Assembly: GCA_963808815.1 (NCBI GenBank)
Contig: CAWEGI010000013.1
Location: 186,001 to 250,000 of the forward strand
Origin: DATBLE01 sp963808815
Lineage (GTDB): Bacteria > Actinomycetota > Thermoleophilia > Gaiellales > Gaiellaceae
Reading direction: 5' to 3'
DNA length: 64,000 nucleotides
A model generated the notes under the pieces. That model ran no database searches and was not told the origin of the DNA. It saw nothing but the letters and a program-made list of their open reading frames with translations. The stretch's first letter is position 1. Every line of letters begins with the position of its first letter. Below are positions 8,420 to 16,371 of this stretch, one piece after another. A program made the translations under genes and the position numbers.

Positions 8420-9022
8420 ATGAAACTGCTGGGGTGCCTGACCGCCGTGCTCGTCGCGGCTGCATTCGCCTCGCCAGCTATTGCAGACAAACCCCCGAAG
8501 GATCCGGGGCATTCGGGTAACTCCGGCCAATCGGAGAACGCGGCTCCCGGCGGATCCGGGGGCAACTCGGGCAACTCCGGCAACTCCGGCAACTCGGGCA
8601 ATCCCGGCAAGCCAACCAGTCCGGGCAACTCCGGCAACTCGGGCAATCCCGGCAAGCCAAGCAGTCCGGGCAACTCCGGCAACTCGGGCAATCCCGGCAA
8701 GCCAAGCAGTCCGGGCAACTCGGCTGCCCATCGGGCCCCGACCCGGCAGCGTCCGGCCCCGGGTGCGACCCCGGCTGCCAAAGCGAAGGCTTACGGGCGG
8801 TGGTGCCAGAATCAGAGCAAGCAGTACGTGGCTGGCCAGGCGGGCACCCAGTTCCGCTTGTGCTTGACCGCGATGGCGAAACTGGCAACCGCAGTGACGA
8901 ACGCACCCTGGACGGCATGCAGACTGCTGAGCAGGAAGCCCATCTCAGGCCAGACGGGATCGCCTTTCAGCCGGTGTGTGATTGCGGGGACGCGGCTCCT
9001 CCACGAGCTGCACAAGCAGTAG
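8420..9022 (+). CDS. Secreted protein: GNSGNPGKP repeats plus duplicated Cys motif
   Basis: 200 aa from the ATG at 8420, behind AGGCGGGAG. MKLLGCLTAVLVAAAFASPA is a Sec signal peptide. Residues about 27-110 are low-complexity Gly/Asn/Ser/Pro, including three copies of a 15-residue unit GNSGNSGNPGKP(S/T)SP. The C-terminal about 75 residues hold two copies of a motif C-x3-S-(K/R)-x3-(A/S)GQ-x-G-(T/S)-x-F-x2-C (CQNQSKQYVAGQ.. and CRLLSRKPISGQ..). The layout suggests a flexible surface linker with a small disulfide-stabilised domain. No enzyme signature was seen and function is unknown. Confidence 0.75.
   Translation: MKLLGCLTAVLVAAAFASPAIADKPPKDPGHSGNSGQSENAAPGGSGGNSGNSGNSGNSGNPGKPTSPGNSGNSGNPGKPSSPGNSGNSGNPGKPSSPGNSAAHRAPTRQRPAPGATPAAKAKAYGRWCQNQSKQYVAGQAGTQFRLCLTAMAKLATAVTNAPWTACRLLSRKPISGQTGSPFSRCVIAGTRLLHELHKQ
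8579..8713 (+). repeat. Three perfect-phase 45-bp tandem repeats inside a secreted protein gene
   Basis: Copies at 8579-8623, 8624-8668 and 8669-8713. Each encodes GNS-GNS-GNP-GKP-SSP; the first copy has ACC in place of AGC (Thr for Ser). The near identity at the DNA level suggests recent expansion by slippage or unequal crossing-over, so copy number is likely variable between strains. Confidence 0.9.
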
Positions 9023-9227
9023 TCCCGGTACGTCTCGCGCAATCGGTCATACATTTTGCGCCCGTAGTAGTCGGCCACGGCTGAACCCCGGTCTAGCGAT
9101 GCCCTGTCGCTCTATCGGCTGGCCAGCTCGGGCATCGCCGTGAGCCTGATGGACAACGTGCGTTCAGCCACGTAGTGTCCTGCGGCCACCGTCTGGTGGG
9201 CCTAAGTAGGGAGAGGGAGGCAGGCGA

Positions 9228-9968
9228 ATGAAACTGCGAGCCAGCTTGGCAGCGGTGGTCGCGCTCGTGCTCGTTGTTGTTGTTGCACCGGAGGCGACCG
9301 GGAAAGGCGCTGGCGGAATTCCTCAGGCGACGAGCAATATTCCCGGCTGTGCACCGCAATGCCTGCCGCGGCGTTGGAGTGCTCCTGGGAGCTTGCCGAC
9401 CGGCACGTATCAGACGAAGTACTTCTTCGCTGGGCAAATGAAGCTGTCGTTCGCACGGGGCTGGTTCTCGGCAGAAGACAGCACGGGTGAGTTCGCCGCC
9501 TATGCCAACAAGAACCGGAATTCGCGGGTCGTCTTCTGGGAAGACGTATATACGACGAAGCCTGGGTCCAGGGAGCGGGTCGGCCCGCCACGCCGAACAG
9601 CGGCGAGTCTTCTCAGCTGGCTCCAAGGGAACCCCAATCTGACCGTGTCCAGGCCGACCAGCGGCAGGATCGGGGCGATACGTGCCCGCGTTGTGGACGT
9701 CGGCGTCGCGGAGGACGCGGTGAACGATGATCCCGGCTGTCCAGCGAAGGCGTGCGCCAACTTCCTCGGGTACCCGCAGTGGGGCGAGACGTACGGGATT
9801 GCCGGGAAATGGATCAGCCGTTTTTACCTGGCGGATGTTCGTTATGGCGGCAAACAGCATCTGTTCGTGGCCGTATTCGAAGTGGCCGGACCAGCCCAGC
9901 TCAGGGCGTTCCTGCCGGAGGCCAAGAAGGTCATCGCGTCTGTTCGCGTCCCAGCGTCTTCCGCCTGA
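9228..9968 (+). CDS. Secreted protein of unknown function
   Basis: 246 aa from the ATG at 9228, behind a purine-rich GGGAGAGGGAGG. The N-terminus MKLRASLAAVVALVLVVVVA is a clear signal peptide, probably cleaved before TGKGAGG. Two cysteines lie near the mature N-terminus (CAPQC) and two in the middle (DDPGCPAKAC), so disulfides are likely. The C-terminal part (GKQHLFVAVFEVAGPAQLR..) looks like a compact alpha/beta or beta domain. No family was recognised. The signal-peptide style resembles the repeat protein 205 bp upstream in the same direction. Confidence 0.65.
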   Translation: MKLRASLAAVVALVLVVVVAPEATGKGAGGIPQATSNIPGCAPQCLPRRWSAPGSLPTGTYQTKYFFAGQMKLSFARGWFSAEDSTGEFAAYANKNRNSRVVFWEDVYTTKPGSRERVGPPRRTAASLLSWLQGNPNLTVSRPTSGRIGAIRARVVDVGVAEDAVNDDPGCPAKACANFLGYPQWGETYGIAGKWISRFYLADVRYGGKQHLFVAVFEVAGPAQLRAFLPEAKKVIASVRVPASSA

Positions 9969-10104
9969 CTCCTGACCTGCCTGTTTCTCCCGCGCGAAGT
10001 CCAGAACTCGAAACCCGGCTGCGACAATGCAAGCGTGAGCGCGACTCAGAGCAGCGGCGGATCATGGCCGGACCTGCCGCCGACGCCTGACCCGCCGGCT
10101 GTCG

Positions 10105-10524
10105 CTACTCGCCCCGCGAGCCGGTCACCACGGCCTTGAGGTCGAGGATCGGCGTGGCGTCGATCGCCTCCAGCGCGGAGACGCGGAGCCGCGCCGGTGC
10201 CTCGACCGCCGTGACGGTCACGCGGTGCAGGCCGATCGGGTTGGGCCGGTCCGGCGAGCGCGTCGCGAACACACCGGTCAGCGGGGTGTCGGGGTCTCCC
10301 TGGGGGTGGGTTTGCAGGACACCTCGATCGGCCAGGTGGAGCCAGGTGAGCAGGATCAGGTCTTGTCCCGGCGCGACCAGGTGCAGCGCCGGAGCGAACG
10401 CCGGGTCGATCTCCAGGAGCGCCTCCGGCGCGCCCTGGGAGGCCTGATTGGGTGCCTCTCCGACATCCCTGAGGCTTGATCGGACGAAACCGATCGCGTT
10501 GACCGAATAGCTTGGGTATCTCAT
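10105..10524 (-). CDS. trmO: tRNA-Thr t6A37 N6-methyltransferase TrmO (YaeB/TsaA family)
   Basis: 139 aa from the ATG at 10524, behind GGAGGGAG. TrmO methylates the t6A modification at position 37 of tRNA-Thr using SAM. The small beta-barrel YaeB fold is recognisable from the opening YSVNAIGFVRS, the stretch WLHLADR, the hallmark GVFATRSPDRPNPIGLHRV and the late ALEAIDATPILDLKAV. Length is that of single-domain bacterial members. It stands alone and faces away from the hydrolase gene. Confidence 0.85.
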   Translation of the reverse strand: MRYPSYSVNAIGFVRSSLRDVGEAPNQASQGAPEALLEIDPAFAPALHLVAPGQDLILLTWLHLADRGVLQTHPQGDPDTPLTGVFATRSPDRPNPIGLHRVTVTAVEAPARLRVSALEAIDATPILDLKAVVTGSRGE

Positions 10525-10581
10525 AGCTCCCTCCGAATTCCGCGAAGCTGCCAAGGTGCGCAGCGACTAGCGTGGCCGACG

Positions 10582-11240
10582 GTGGCGACTTTTGCGCTGA
10601 TCCACGGCGGCGGCGGAAGCGCGTGGGACTGGCATCTCGTCGCGCCCTGTTGGGCGAGCGCGGACACGTCGCAGTCGCGGTCGATCTGCCCATCGAGGAC
10701 GAGTCGGCCGGGTGGTGGGATTACGCCGACGCCGTAGTCGAGGCCGTCGAACACCGCGGCGGTGCCGTCTTGGTGGTAGGCCATTCCCTCGGCGGATTCA
10801 CGGCGCCGCTGGTGTGTACTCGCATTCCCGTCGACCTGCTCGTCCTCGTTGCCGGGATGATCCCGGCTCCGGAAGAGCTGTTCGCCGACTGGTGGGCGAA
10901 CGCCGGGTACGAGGAAAGCGGCGCCGACGACGTCTTCTACCACGACGTTCCGCCCGATCTCTCCGCCCGAGCGCAGCGAAGGGAGCGCGGCGAGGCCTCG
11001 AAGGCACTGCGAGAGCCATGGCCGCTCGACCGGTGGCCCGACACCCCGACGCGGTATCTCCTCTGCCGCCAGGACCGCATGTTCACCGCCGCCTTTGCGC
11101 GACGTCACGCCCGCGAGCGGCTCAGCATCGAGCCAGACGAGATGGACGGGGGCCACTACGTCAGTCTCAGCCGCCCCGGCGAGCTGGCCGATCGGCTCGA
11201 TGCGTACGCCGGGATCAGGTCGGTACGCTCGGGGCGATGA
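10582..11240 (+). pseudogene. Alpha/beta hydrolase (esterase-like), apparent -1 frameshift
   Basis: From the GTG at 10582 the frame reads VATFALIHGGGGSAWDWHLVAP, with the HGGG oxyanion-hole motif. At about 10645-10647 homology moves to the neighbouring frame (LLGERGHVAVAVDLP), which contains the nucleophile elbow GHSLGG and the late His in DGGHYVSLSRPGEL and ends at 11240. One missing base in the CCC run would restore a roughly 220-aa protein of the pyrethroid-hydrolase-like esterase group. Either an assembly indel or a disrupted gene. Each half matches the family well. Confidence 0.7.
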
Positions 11241-11300
11241 CGAGCGCCCGCCTCCGTAACCGGCCCAGGCTGACCGTCGACGCTCGCAGGCGTCGACTGG

Positions 11301-11774
11301 TCAGTACTGCTCTTGTGCCGCGCGCAGGCGCCGTGCCAGCGTCCGCAGCAGCACCGCCGCCATCTGCGGCTCGCTGCGGAGGAGCTTCGCGAACGCGGTG
11401 CGGCCGATCACCATCACCGTGACGGCGCCGGCGGCTGTGATGTCGGCCGATCTCGGAGCGCCGTCGAGCAGGGCCATCTCGCCGAAGTAGTCGCCCGCCC
11501 CCAACGCGACGAAGCGTCCCCTCGGGAGGTCGACCCGGACCTCGCCGTCGAGGACGACGTAGAAGGCATTGCCGGGATCGCCGGCGCGCACGATGGTCTC
11601 GCCGGAACCGAACCGCTTCGCCCGTGCCGGGATCCGACGCAGATGCCGAGCCGACATTCCCGCGAACAGCGGCAGCGTCTTCAGCACCGGGAGCCAGTCG
11701 TCGCCGACCCGGTCCGGTCGGCGCCGTGCCGGGAAGACGTCCGGGGCGAGGGCTTCTGACTCGAGCGTGGTCAT
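11301..11774 (-). CDS. Cyclic nucleotide-binding domain protein, no effector domain
   Basis: 157 aa from the ATG at 11774; a longer frame runs into the divergent neighbour. Residues about 25-150 form a Crp-type cNMP-binding domain: GDPGNAFYVVLDGEVRV, then the phosphate-binding cassette region FGEMALLDGAPRSADITA. No helix-turn-helix follows, so it is a stand-alone sensor or regulatory subunit and not a Crp-like transcription factor. It is transcribed divergently from a secreted NTF2-like gene 34 bp away. Confidence 0.8.
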   Translation of the reverse strand: MTTLESEALAPDVFPARRRPDRVGDDWLPVLKTLPLFAGMSARHLRRIPARAKRFGSGETIVRAGDPGNAFYVVLDGEVRVDLPRGRFVALGAGDYFGEMALLDGAPRSADITAAGAVTVMVIGRTAFAKLLRSEPQMAAVLLRTLARRLRAAQEQY

Positions 11775-11808
11775 CTGCCGAGCATAACGGCGTACGCTGT
11801 GACCGAGC

Positions 11809-12249
11809 ATGCGTTTCACCGCTGCGGTCGCAGCGGCGGCGGCGGGCCTGCTCCTGGTGGGCTCGCAAGCGGCCGCGAAGGCAAGGCCGGCCACGCCGGC
11901 GGCCGTCGTCCGGGCCTGGAGCGCCGCCCTGGACCGCGACGACAACGAGGCGGCTGCGGATCTGTTCGCGAGGAACGCCGTCGTCACCCAGAACGGCGTG
12001 TCGCTCGTCCTCTTCTCTCACCGGGTCGCCGTGCTCTGGAACTCCGGCCTTCCGTGCACGGGCCGGATCGTCCGGCTCACCGTCCAGAAGGACGTCGCCG
12101 ACGCGACCTTCGTGCTGGGCAACCGGCGCTCGTCGCGCTGTGACGCGCCGGGCATCAGGGCGCGGGCCACCTTCCGGGTCCGGCAGGGGAAGATCGTCCG
12201 CTGGTCGCAGCTCCCGGTCGGGCAGGCGCCGGTGCGGATCAGGGCCTAG
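11809..12249 (+). CDS. Secreted NTF2/SnoaL-like domain protein
   Basis: 146 aa. The signal peptide is MRFTAAVAAAAAGLLLVGSQ with an Ala-rich cleavage region. The mature part begins ATPAAVVRAWSAALDRDDNEAAADLFARNAVV, the usual first helix of SnoaL/NTF2-like barrels, and continues with alternating beta strands. Such domains serve as small ligand-binding or isomerase folds; no catalytic residues can be assigned. Two Cys (GLPCTG and SSRCDAP) may form a disulfide outside the cell. Confidence 0.65.
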   Translation: MRFTAAVAAAAAGLLLVGSQAAAKARPATPAAVVRAWSAALDRDDNEAAADLFARNAVVTQNGVSLVLFSHRVAVLWNSGLPCTGRIVRLTVQKDVADATFVLGNRRSSRCDAPGIRARATFRVRQGKIVRWSQLPVGQAPVRIRA

Positions 12250-12253
12250 GACG

Positions 12254-12480
12254 ATGCGCACGCAGTTCTGCGAGCTCGCCGGCGTGGACTTGCCGATCGT
12301 GCGTGCACCGTTCGGGCCGTGGGACCAGGTCGAGCTCGCTGCGGCCGTCTGCGGCGCGGGCGGCCTCGGCTCGGTCGGGACGGCTATCCGCAGCCCCGCC
12401 GAGCTCCGGGAGCAGTGGGCACGGCTGCGCGGGCGACGCGGCCGTGCAGTCGCGGTCGAACTGGACGAGGTCTATCGCAG
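12254..12480 (+). pseudogene. N-terminal fragment of a nitronate monooxygenase-like gene
   Basis: From the ATG at 12254, five bases after the previous stop, the frame reads MRTQFCELAGVDLPIVRAPF, then ELAAAVCGAGGLGSVGTAI and SPAELREQWARLRGRRGR. This is the FMN-barrel N-terminus of the 2-nitropropane dioxygenase family. Homology ends after about 65 residues, near 12460, where a full enzyme would continue for about 250 more. The trailing codons run into a terminator hairpin. It is a truncated remnant. Confidence 0.65.
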
Positions 12481-12487
12481 ACAGGGA

Positions 12488-12514
12488 GGGGCGCTCCGAC
12501 GTTCGGAGCGCCCC
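12488..12514. terminator. Strong hairpin, likely terminator of the minus-strand cupin gene
   Basis: GGGGCGCTCCG-ACGTT-CGGAGCGCCCC: an 11-bp perfect stem with a 5-nt loop, 15 bp beyond the cupin stop. No long U tract follows. Confidence 0.7.
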
Positions 12515-12528
12515 TCAGATCGCCAGGC

Positions 12529-13110
12529 TCACGCGGAGCGGGGGACGAGCCGCTCGAGCGCGGTCCGCTCGGGGGTATACGTCGGGCCGTAGCCGACCGC
12601 CCTGCCGAACGGGGCGCCCATCCCGAGCGCGGTCTTCTGCATCCAGGCAGGGACGACGGGCAGCCGGACGGTGTCGAAGTGCGCCTTCGCGATCACCGCG
12701 AGACGGAAGGGGTTCGGCATGCCCTGCCCGTTGGTCTTGCCGTCGGCCGCCAGCGAGAACATCGTCTCGATCAGCGACTCGAACTGGAGCGCCGGGCTGA
12801 CGGCGCACCGGAAGACGAGCTCGTCGTCGCCCGCGTTCCACCAGGTGTGCGACACGCCGGGCGCGATGCCGAGAGTCTCGCCGGAGCCGATCTCGACCTT
12901 GCGGCCGGCGACCTTCGCGCCGAGCGTTCCGGAGACGACCTCGAACGTCTCCCACTGGCTGGGGTGGAGGTGAGCAGCCGCGACGCTGCCGCCGGGATCG
13001 GCGTGGAGCTCGATCACGACCCGGGCGCCGCCGGTCTCCGCGGCCGTCTCCAGAAACGTCATGCGCTCGCCGGTGACGGGGTTGACCAGAGTCTGTCCTT
13101 TCTCGATCAC
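12529..13110 (-). CDS. Cupin-domain protein
   Basis: 193 aa from the GTG at 13110, preceded by AAGGAGG. Cupin motif 1 is visible as H-x-H (AAAHLHPSQWETFEVVSG) with the usual Glu, and motif 2 around GIAPGVSHTWWNAGDDE. Between and after lie beta strands and a helical tail (FSLAADGKTNGQGMPNPF). The family includes metal-binding dioxygenases, isomerases and sensors; the substrate is unknown. It is transcribed divergently from a second cupin across an interval holding a perfect inverted repeat. Confidence 0.75.
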   Translation of the reverse strand: MIEKGQTLVNPVTGERMTFLETAAETGGARVVIELHADPGGSVAAAHLHPSQWETFEVVSGTLGAKVAGRKVEIGSGETLGIAPGVSHTWWNAGDDELVFRCAVSPALQFESLIETMFSLAADGKTNGQGMPNPFRLAVIAKAHFDTVRLPVVPAWMQKTALGMGAPFGRAVGYGPTYTPERTALERLVPRSA

Positions 13111-13201
13111 TTCGAGCCTCCTTGCTCGTCGTTGACGCACTGACGATCGCGCGCCGGCGACGCTGCGGGAATCGCGGTGGCCTGTGTCTCGGGGTGCGGC
13201 T

Positions 13202-13224
13202 ACCAACACTCCTGTGGTGTTGGT
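13202..13224. promoter_or_regulatory. Inverted repeat between divergent cupin genes, possible operator
   Basis: ACCAACAC and GTGTTGGT are perfect 8-bp inverted arms separated by 7 nt, in the 127-bp interval between the two divergent cupin starts and 14 bp before the likely GTG of the plus-strand gene. The layout suits a dimeric repressor controlling both. No regulator gene is adjacent, so the binder is unknown. Confidence 0.5.
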
Positions 13225-13237
13225 CTACGCTTGCCGC

Positions 13238-13621
13238 GTGGACGAGATCCACGTGATCAGGCCCCGGGCGCAGGCGGCACAGCGGCAGGGGCTGGAGTAC
13301 TTCCTCGGCGTCTCGGACGAAACGTGCGGCTCTACCGGCCTTGCCCTGCATCTCGTCGTCGTGCCGCCCGGCGCCGTCGCTGAGGCTCACTACCACGACG
13401 GCTACGAGACGGCCGTCTACCAGCTGGAGGGACGCGTCGAGACCCGCTACGGCGAGGGCCTCGAGCGGTCGGTGATCTCCCAGGCCGGCGACTTCCTGTT
13501 CATCCCGCCCGGCGTTCCGCACCAGCCGGTCAACCTGAGCGCGACGGAGCGTGCCGTGGCGCTGATCGCACGCAACGACGCCGGCGAGCAGGAACGCGTC
13601 GTCCCGTACCAGGCGTCCTAG
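13238..13621 (+). CDS. Small cupin protein
   Basis: 127 aa from the GTG at 13238; an upstream GTG/ATG would place the operator inside the gene. A single cupin barrel: motif 1 EAHYHDGYETAVYQLEGRVE (H-x-H with later Glu) and motif 2 GDFLFIPPGVPHQPVNLS (P-G-x-P-H). These residues normally bind Fe, Mn or Zn. The product resembles stand-alone cupins that act as small dioxygenases or isomerases. The stop overlaps the stop of the convergent gene through a shared CTAG. Confidence 0.72.
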   Translation: MDEIHVIRPRAQAAQRQGLEYFLGVSDETCGSTGLALHLVVVPPGAVAEAHYHDGYETAVYQLEGRVETRYGEGLERSVISQAGDFLFIPPGVPHQPVNLSATERAVALIARNDAGEQERVVPYQAS

Positions 13622-14562
13622 CGCAGGAGGAAGCCCTCGCCGAGCTCGTCCTCCGGCTCGAGGACGAACTCGTGCCGTCCGGTCAGGTGGGCGCTGCCCT
13701 CGACCTCGGTCACCACTCCGGCCGGGGTCTCCTCGACCACGCGACCCGTGAACTCGCTGCCGACGATGCTCAGGTGGCGGAGCGGCTCGCCGGTCGCGAG
13801 CCGGCCCTCGTCGTGGAGCAGCGCGAGGCGCGCCGACGTGCCGCTGCCGCACGGCGAACGGTCGACCTCCCCGTCGGCGAAGACGGTCACGTTCCGCTGC
13901 GTGAGCGGCCCGACTCCCTCCTCCTGCCAGAAGATCACTCCGTACACGTCGCGCAGCTCGGGCTCGTCGGGGTGGACAATCACATGCGTCGCCTCCAGAT
14001 CGGCCTTGATCGCGCGACCGAGCTCGATCAGCCGCGGCAGCTCGGCGGGCTCGACCTGCTCCTCGACCGAGGCGTAGAAGGCGCCGCCGAAGGCGACATC
14101 CACCTCCCGGGCGGCCGCAGGGAGCCCGCGTGCGTGGACGAACGCCGGCACGTTGCGGAAACGAACCGACACGACACGGCCGTTCTCGGCGCGGGCGACC
14201 GTGTGCAGCCGTCCCGACGGCACGTCGACCACGACCTCGGGGCCCTCGACCAGCCCGTGCTCGATCGCCCAGGTGACGAGCGCGATCGTCCCGTGCCCGC
14301 AGGCGGTCGAGTAGCCGGCGTTGTGGAAGAAGACGACTCCGAGGTCGCCGCTGCGGTCCTCCGGCTCGGTCACGAAGCAGCCGTACATGTCTGCGTGGCC
14401 GCGCGGCTCGAAGACGAGCAGGCGACGGACGCGGTCGAGGTGCTCCTGCGCGAAGCGCCGCTTCTCGAGGATCGTTCGCCCTGCGAGCGGCGGAACTCCG
14501 CCGGTGACGATCCGGAACGGCTCGCCGCCGGTGTGGTAGTCGACGGTTGTGATCGACCTCAA
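13618..14562 (-). CDS. Proline racemase / 4-hydroxyproline 2-epimerase family enzyme
   Basis: 314 aa. Both catalytic cysteines are present: CGHGT (about residue 88) and CGSGT (about residue 237). Members with both cysteines are racemases or epimerases; trans-3-hydroxyproline dehydratases replace one with Thr. The N-terminal TVDYHTGGEPFRIV segment matches the family. It would act in the cytoplasm, perhaps starting hydroxyproline breakdown. It overlaps the upstream enoyl-CoA hydratase gene (ATGA) and ends in a CTAG shared with the convergent cupin. Substrate choice between proline and hydroxyproline cannot be read here. Confidence 0.85.
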   Translation of the reverse strand: MRSITTVDYHTGGEPFRIVTGGVPPLAGRTILEKRRFAQEHLDRVRRLLVFEPRGHADMYGCFVTEPEDRSGDLGVVFFHNAGYSTACGHGTIALVTWAIEHGLVEGPEVVVDVPSGRLHTVARAENGRVVSVRFRNVPAFVHARGLPAAAREVDVAFGGAFYASVEEQVEPAELPRLIELGRAIKADLEATHVIVHPDEPELRDVYGVIFWQEEGVGPLTQRNVTVFADGEVDRSPCGSGTSARLALLHDEGRLATGEPLRHLSIVGSEFTGRVVEETPAGVVTEVEGSAHLTGRHEFVLEPEDELGEGFLLR

Positions 14563-15329
14563 CGGCCGCTGAAGCTCGGCGGGCGCTTCTCGAGGAACGC
14601 CGTCACACCCTCGGTGAAGTCCGCGGTCTTCGTCGCCGCCGTCTGGAGCTCGGCCTCCAGCGCGAGCTGCTCGTCCAGCGTCGCGTGCTGCGCCTGGTCG
14701 AACAGGCGCTTGGTCATCCCGATGCCGCGGGTCGGCCGGGAGGCGTAGTCGGCCGCGAGCTCGGCGGCCCGCGCGGCCAGGCCGTCGGCCTCGACCACCT
14801 CGTCCACCAGGCCCCAGGCGTGCGCCTCGGCCGCGGTCAGCTTCCGGTTCGAGCTCATCCAGGCGAATGCCCGTGACGGCCCCAGCAGCCGGGCGATGAA
14901 GTACGACCCGCCCGAGTCGGGGACCAGGCCGATGCCGATGAACCCCGGGACGAAGGCCGCCGAGTCTCCAGCGATCCGGTAGTCGCAGACGCAGGCAAGC
15001 GAGAGCCCGGCGCCGGCCGCAGCACCGTTCACCGCGGCGATCACCGGCTTCTCGAGCCCGCGAATCGCCCGCACGTTCGGGTGGTAGGTCGCCTCCAGGT
15101 GCTCGGCGATGTCGTGCTCCACCTCCCGAAACTCGCCCAGGTCCTGGCCCGCGCAGAAGCCCTTGCCCGCGCCGGTGATCACGACTGCGCGGACGTCTTC
15201 GGCCGCCGCCTCTTCCAGCGCGTCGTGGAGCGAGGCGTGCATCGACGTCGTGAAGGCGTTGTAGGACTCGGGCCGGTTGAGCGTGATCGTCAGGACCGAT
15301 CCGACCAGGCTGGTCTCGACCTCCGCCAT
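14559..15329 (-). CDS. Enoyl-CoA hydratase/isomerase, PaaG-like
   Basis: 256 aa. Crotonase fold with oxyanion-hole segments FCAGQDLGEF and NGAAAGAGLSLACVCDYRIA, and acidic residues in GLVPDSGGSYF. The CAGQDL..F pattern and late DFTEGVTAFLEKRPPSFSG resemble PaaG, the isomerase converting the PaaABC epoxide to oxepin-CoA. A role in phenylacetate breakdown would fit paaABCD 7 kb away but is unproven; general beta-oxidation is the alternative. It is co-transcribed with the proline racemase family gene. Confidence 0.82.
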   Translation of the reverse strand: MAEVETSLVGSVLTITLNRPESYNAFTTSMHASLHDALEEAAAEDVRAVVITGAGKGFCAGQDLGEFREVEHDIAEHLEATYHPNVRAIRGLEKPVIAAVNGAAAGAGLSLACVCDYRIAGDSAAFVPGFIGIGLVPDSGGSYFIARLLGPSRAFAWMSSNRKLTAAEAHAWGLVDEVVEADGLAARAAELAADYASRPTRGIGMTKRLFDQAQHATLDEQLALEAELQTAATKTADFTEGVTAFLEKRPPSFSGR

Positions 15330-15366
15330 GAAGCGCAGCCTATCGCCCGGCTGCTATCACTGGCCC

Positions 15367-16347
15367 ATGGCAGCGTTGAGGCTGATTTCGCTCGACGAGC
15401 GCGCGCCGGCCGAGGCGCCGCTCGACGCCTACTCGCGCGTGGTCACGGAGGTGGCGCGGCGGCTCGCGCCGTCGGTCGCGAACCTGCGCGTGTCGCGCCG
15501 CGGGGCACGAGGACGCCGAATGGACGGCGGCGGCAGCGGCGTCGTCATCACGCCGGACGGCTTCCTGCTCACCTCCGCCCACGTGGTCGCGGGCGCCGAC
15601 CGCGGCGTGGCCTCTTTCGTCGACGGCCGGGAGCTGACGGTCGAGGTGGTCGGCGCCGACCCGCTCTCGGACCTCGCGGTGCTGCGGACCGAGCCGAGCG
15701 GGCTCGTCGCAGCGGAACTCGGGGACGCGGAGCGGCTCCAGGTCGGCCAGCTCGTGGTCGCGATCGGCAACCCGAACGGTTTCGCCGGGTCGGTCACCGC
15801 GGGGGTCGTCTCCGCGCTCGGGCGCTCGTTGCCGACGCGCTCGGGATCGACGATGCGGATCGTCGAGAACGTGATCCAGACCGACGCCGCCCTCAACCCG
15901 GGGAACTCGGGCGGCGCGCTCGCCGACGGTGAGGGACGCGTGGTCGGGATCAACACCGCCGTTGCCGGCGTGGGGCTCGGCCTCGCCGTCCCGATCAACA
16001 CGACCACGCGGTCGATCGTCGGTGCGCTGATGAGCGACGGCCGGGTGCGCCGCGCTTATCTGGGAATCGCCGGCGACACGCGCCCGCTGCCGCCGCGACT
16101 GGCGGCGATCCTCGGCCGCCAACGGGGCGTCGAGGTGGTGCAGGTGGCCGAGGACAGCCCCGCCGACCGCGCGGGGTTGCGACCCGAGGATCTGATCGTC
16201 GAGGTCGACGGGGCGTCGGTCAGCGCGGTCGACGACCTCCAGCGGCTGATGGCGGGCGACGCGATCGGCCGGCCCGTGACCACCCGCCTCCTCCGGCAGG
16301 GTCGCGAGCTGACGGTCGAGGTCGTCCCGGACGAGCTCGTCGCGTAG
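15367..16347 (+). CDS. HtrA/DegP-like serine protease with PDZ domain, no export signal
   Basis: 326 aa from the ATG at 15367. Trypsin-like domain with a complete triad: His72 (TSAHVV), Asp102 (SDLAVL) and Ser181 (NPGNSGG). One C-terminal PDZ domain runs from about residue 240 (RRAYLGIAG) through SPADRAGLRPEDLIVEVDG. Unusually for the family, the N-terminus (MAALRLISLDERAPAEAPLD) shows neither a signal peptide nor a membrane helix, so it appears cytoplasmic unless the start is misassigned. Confidence 0.88.
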   Translation: MAALRLISLDERAPAEAPLDAYSRVVTEVARRLAPSVANLRVSRRGARGRRMDGGGSGVVITPDGFLLTSAHVVAGADRGVASFVDGRELTVEVVGADPLSDLAVLRTEPSGLVAAELGDAERLQVGQLVVAIGNPNGFAGSVTAGVVSALGRSLPTRSGSTMRIVENVIQTDAALNPGNSGGALADGEGRVVGINTAVAGVGLGLAVPINTTTRSIVGALMSDGRVRRAYLGIAGDTRPLPPRLAAILGRQRGVEVVQVAEDSPADRAGLRPEDLIVEVDGASVSAVDDLQRLMAGDAIGRPVTTRLLRQGRELTVEVVPDELVA

Positions 16348-16371
16348 CGCGACACTCGGATCGCACGCAAC

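Noticed and set aside
8579..8713. Tandem repeat considered as a CRISPR array
   Set aside because: No unique spacers between units, units are in frame and coding, and no cas genes are present.
8287..8781. Minus-strand Leu/Pro/Glu repeat frame that looks like a leucine-rich repeat protein
   Set aside because: It is the reverse of the GNSGNPGKP repeat in the plus-strand secreted gene, which has a signal peptide and a ribosome-binding site.
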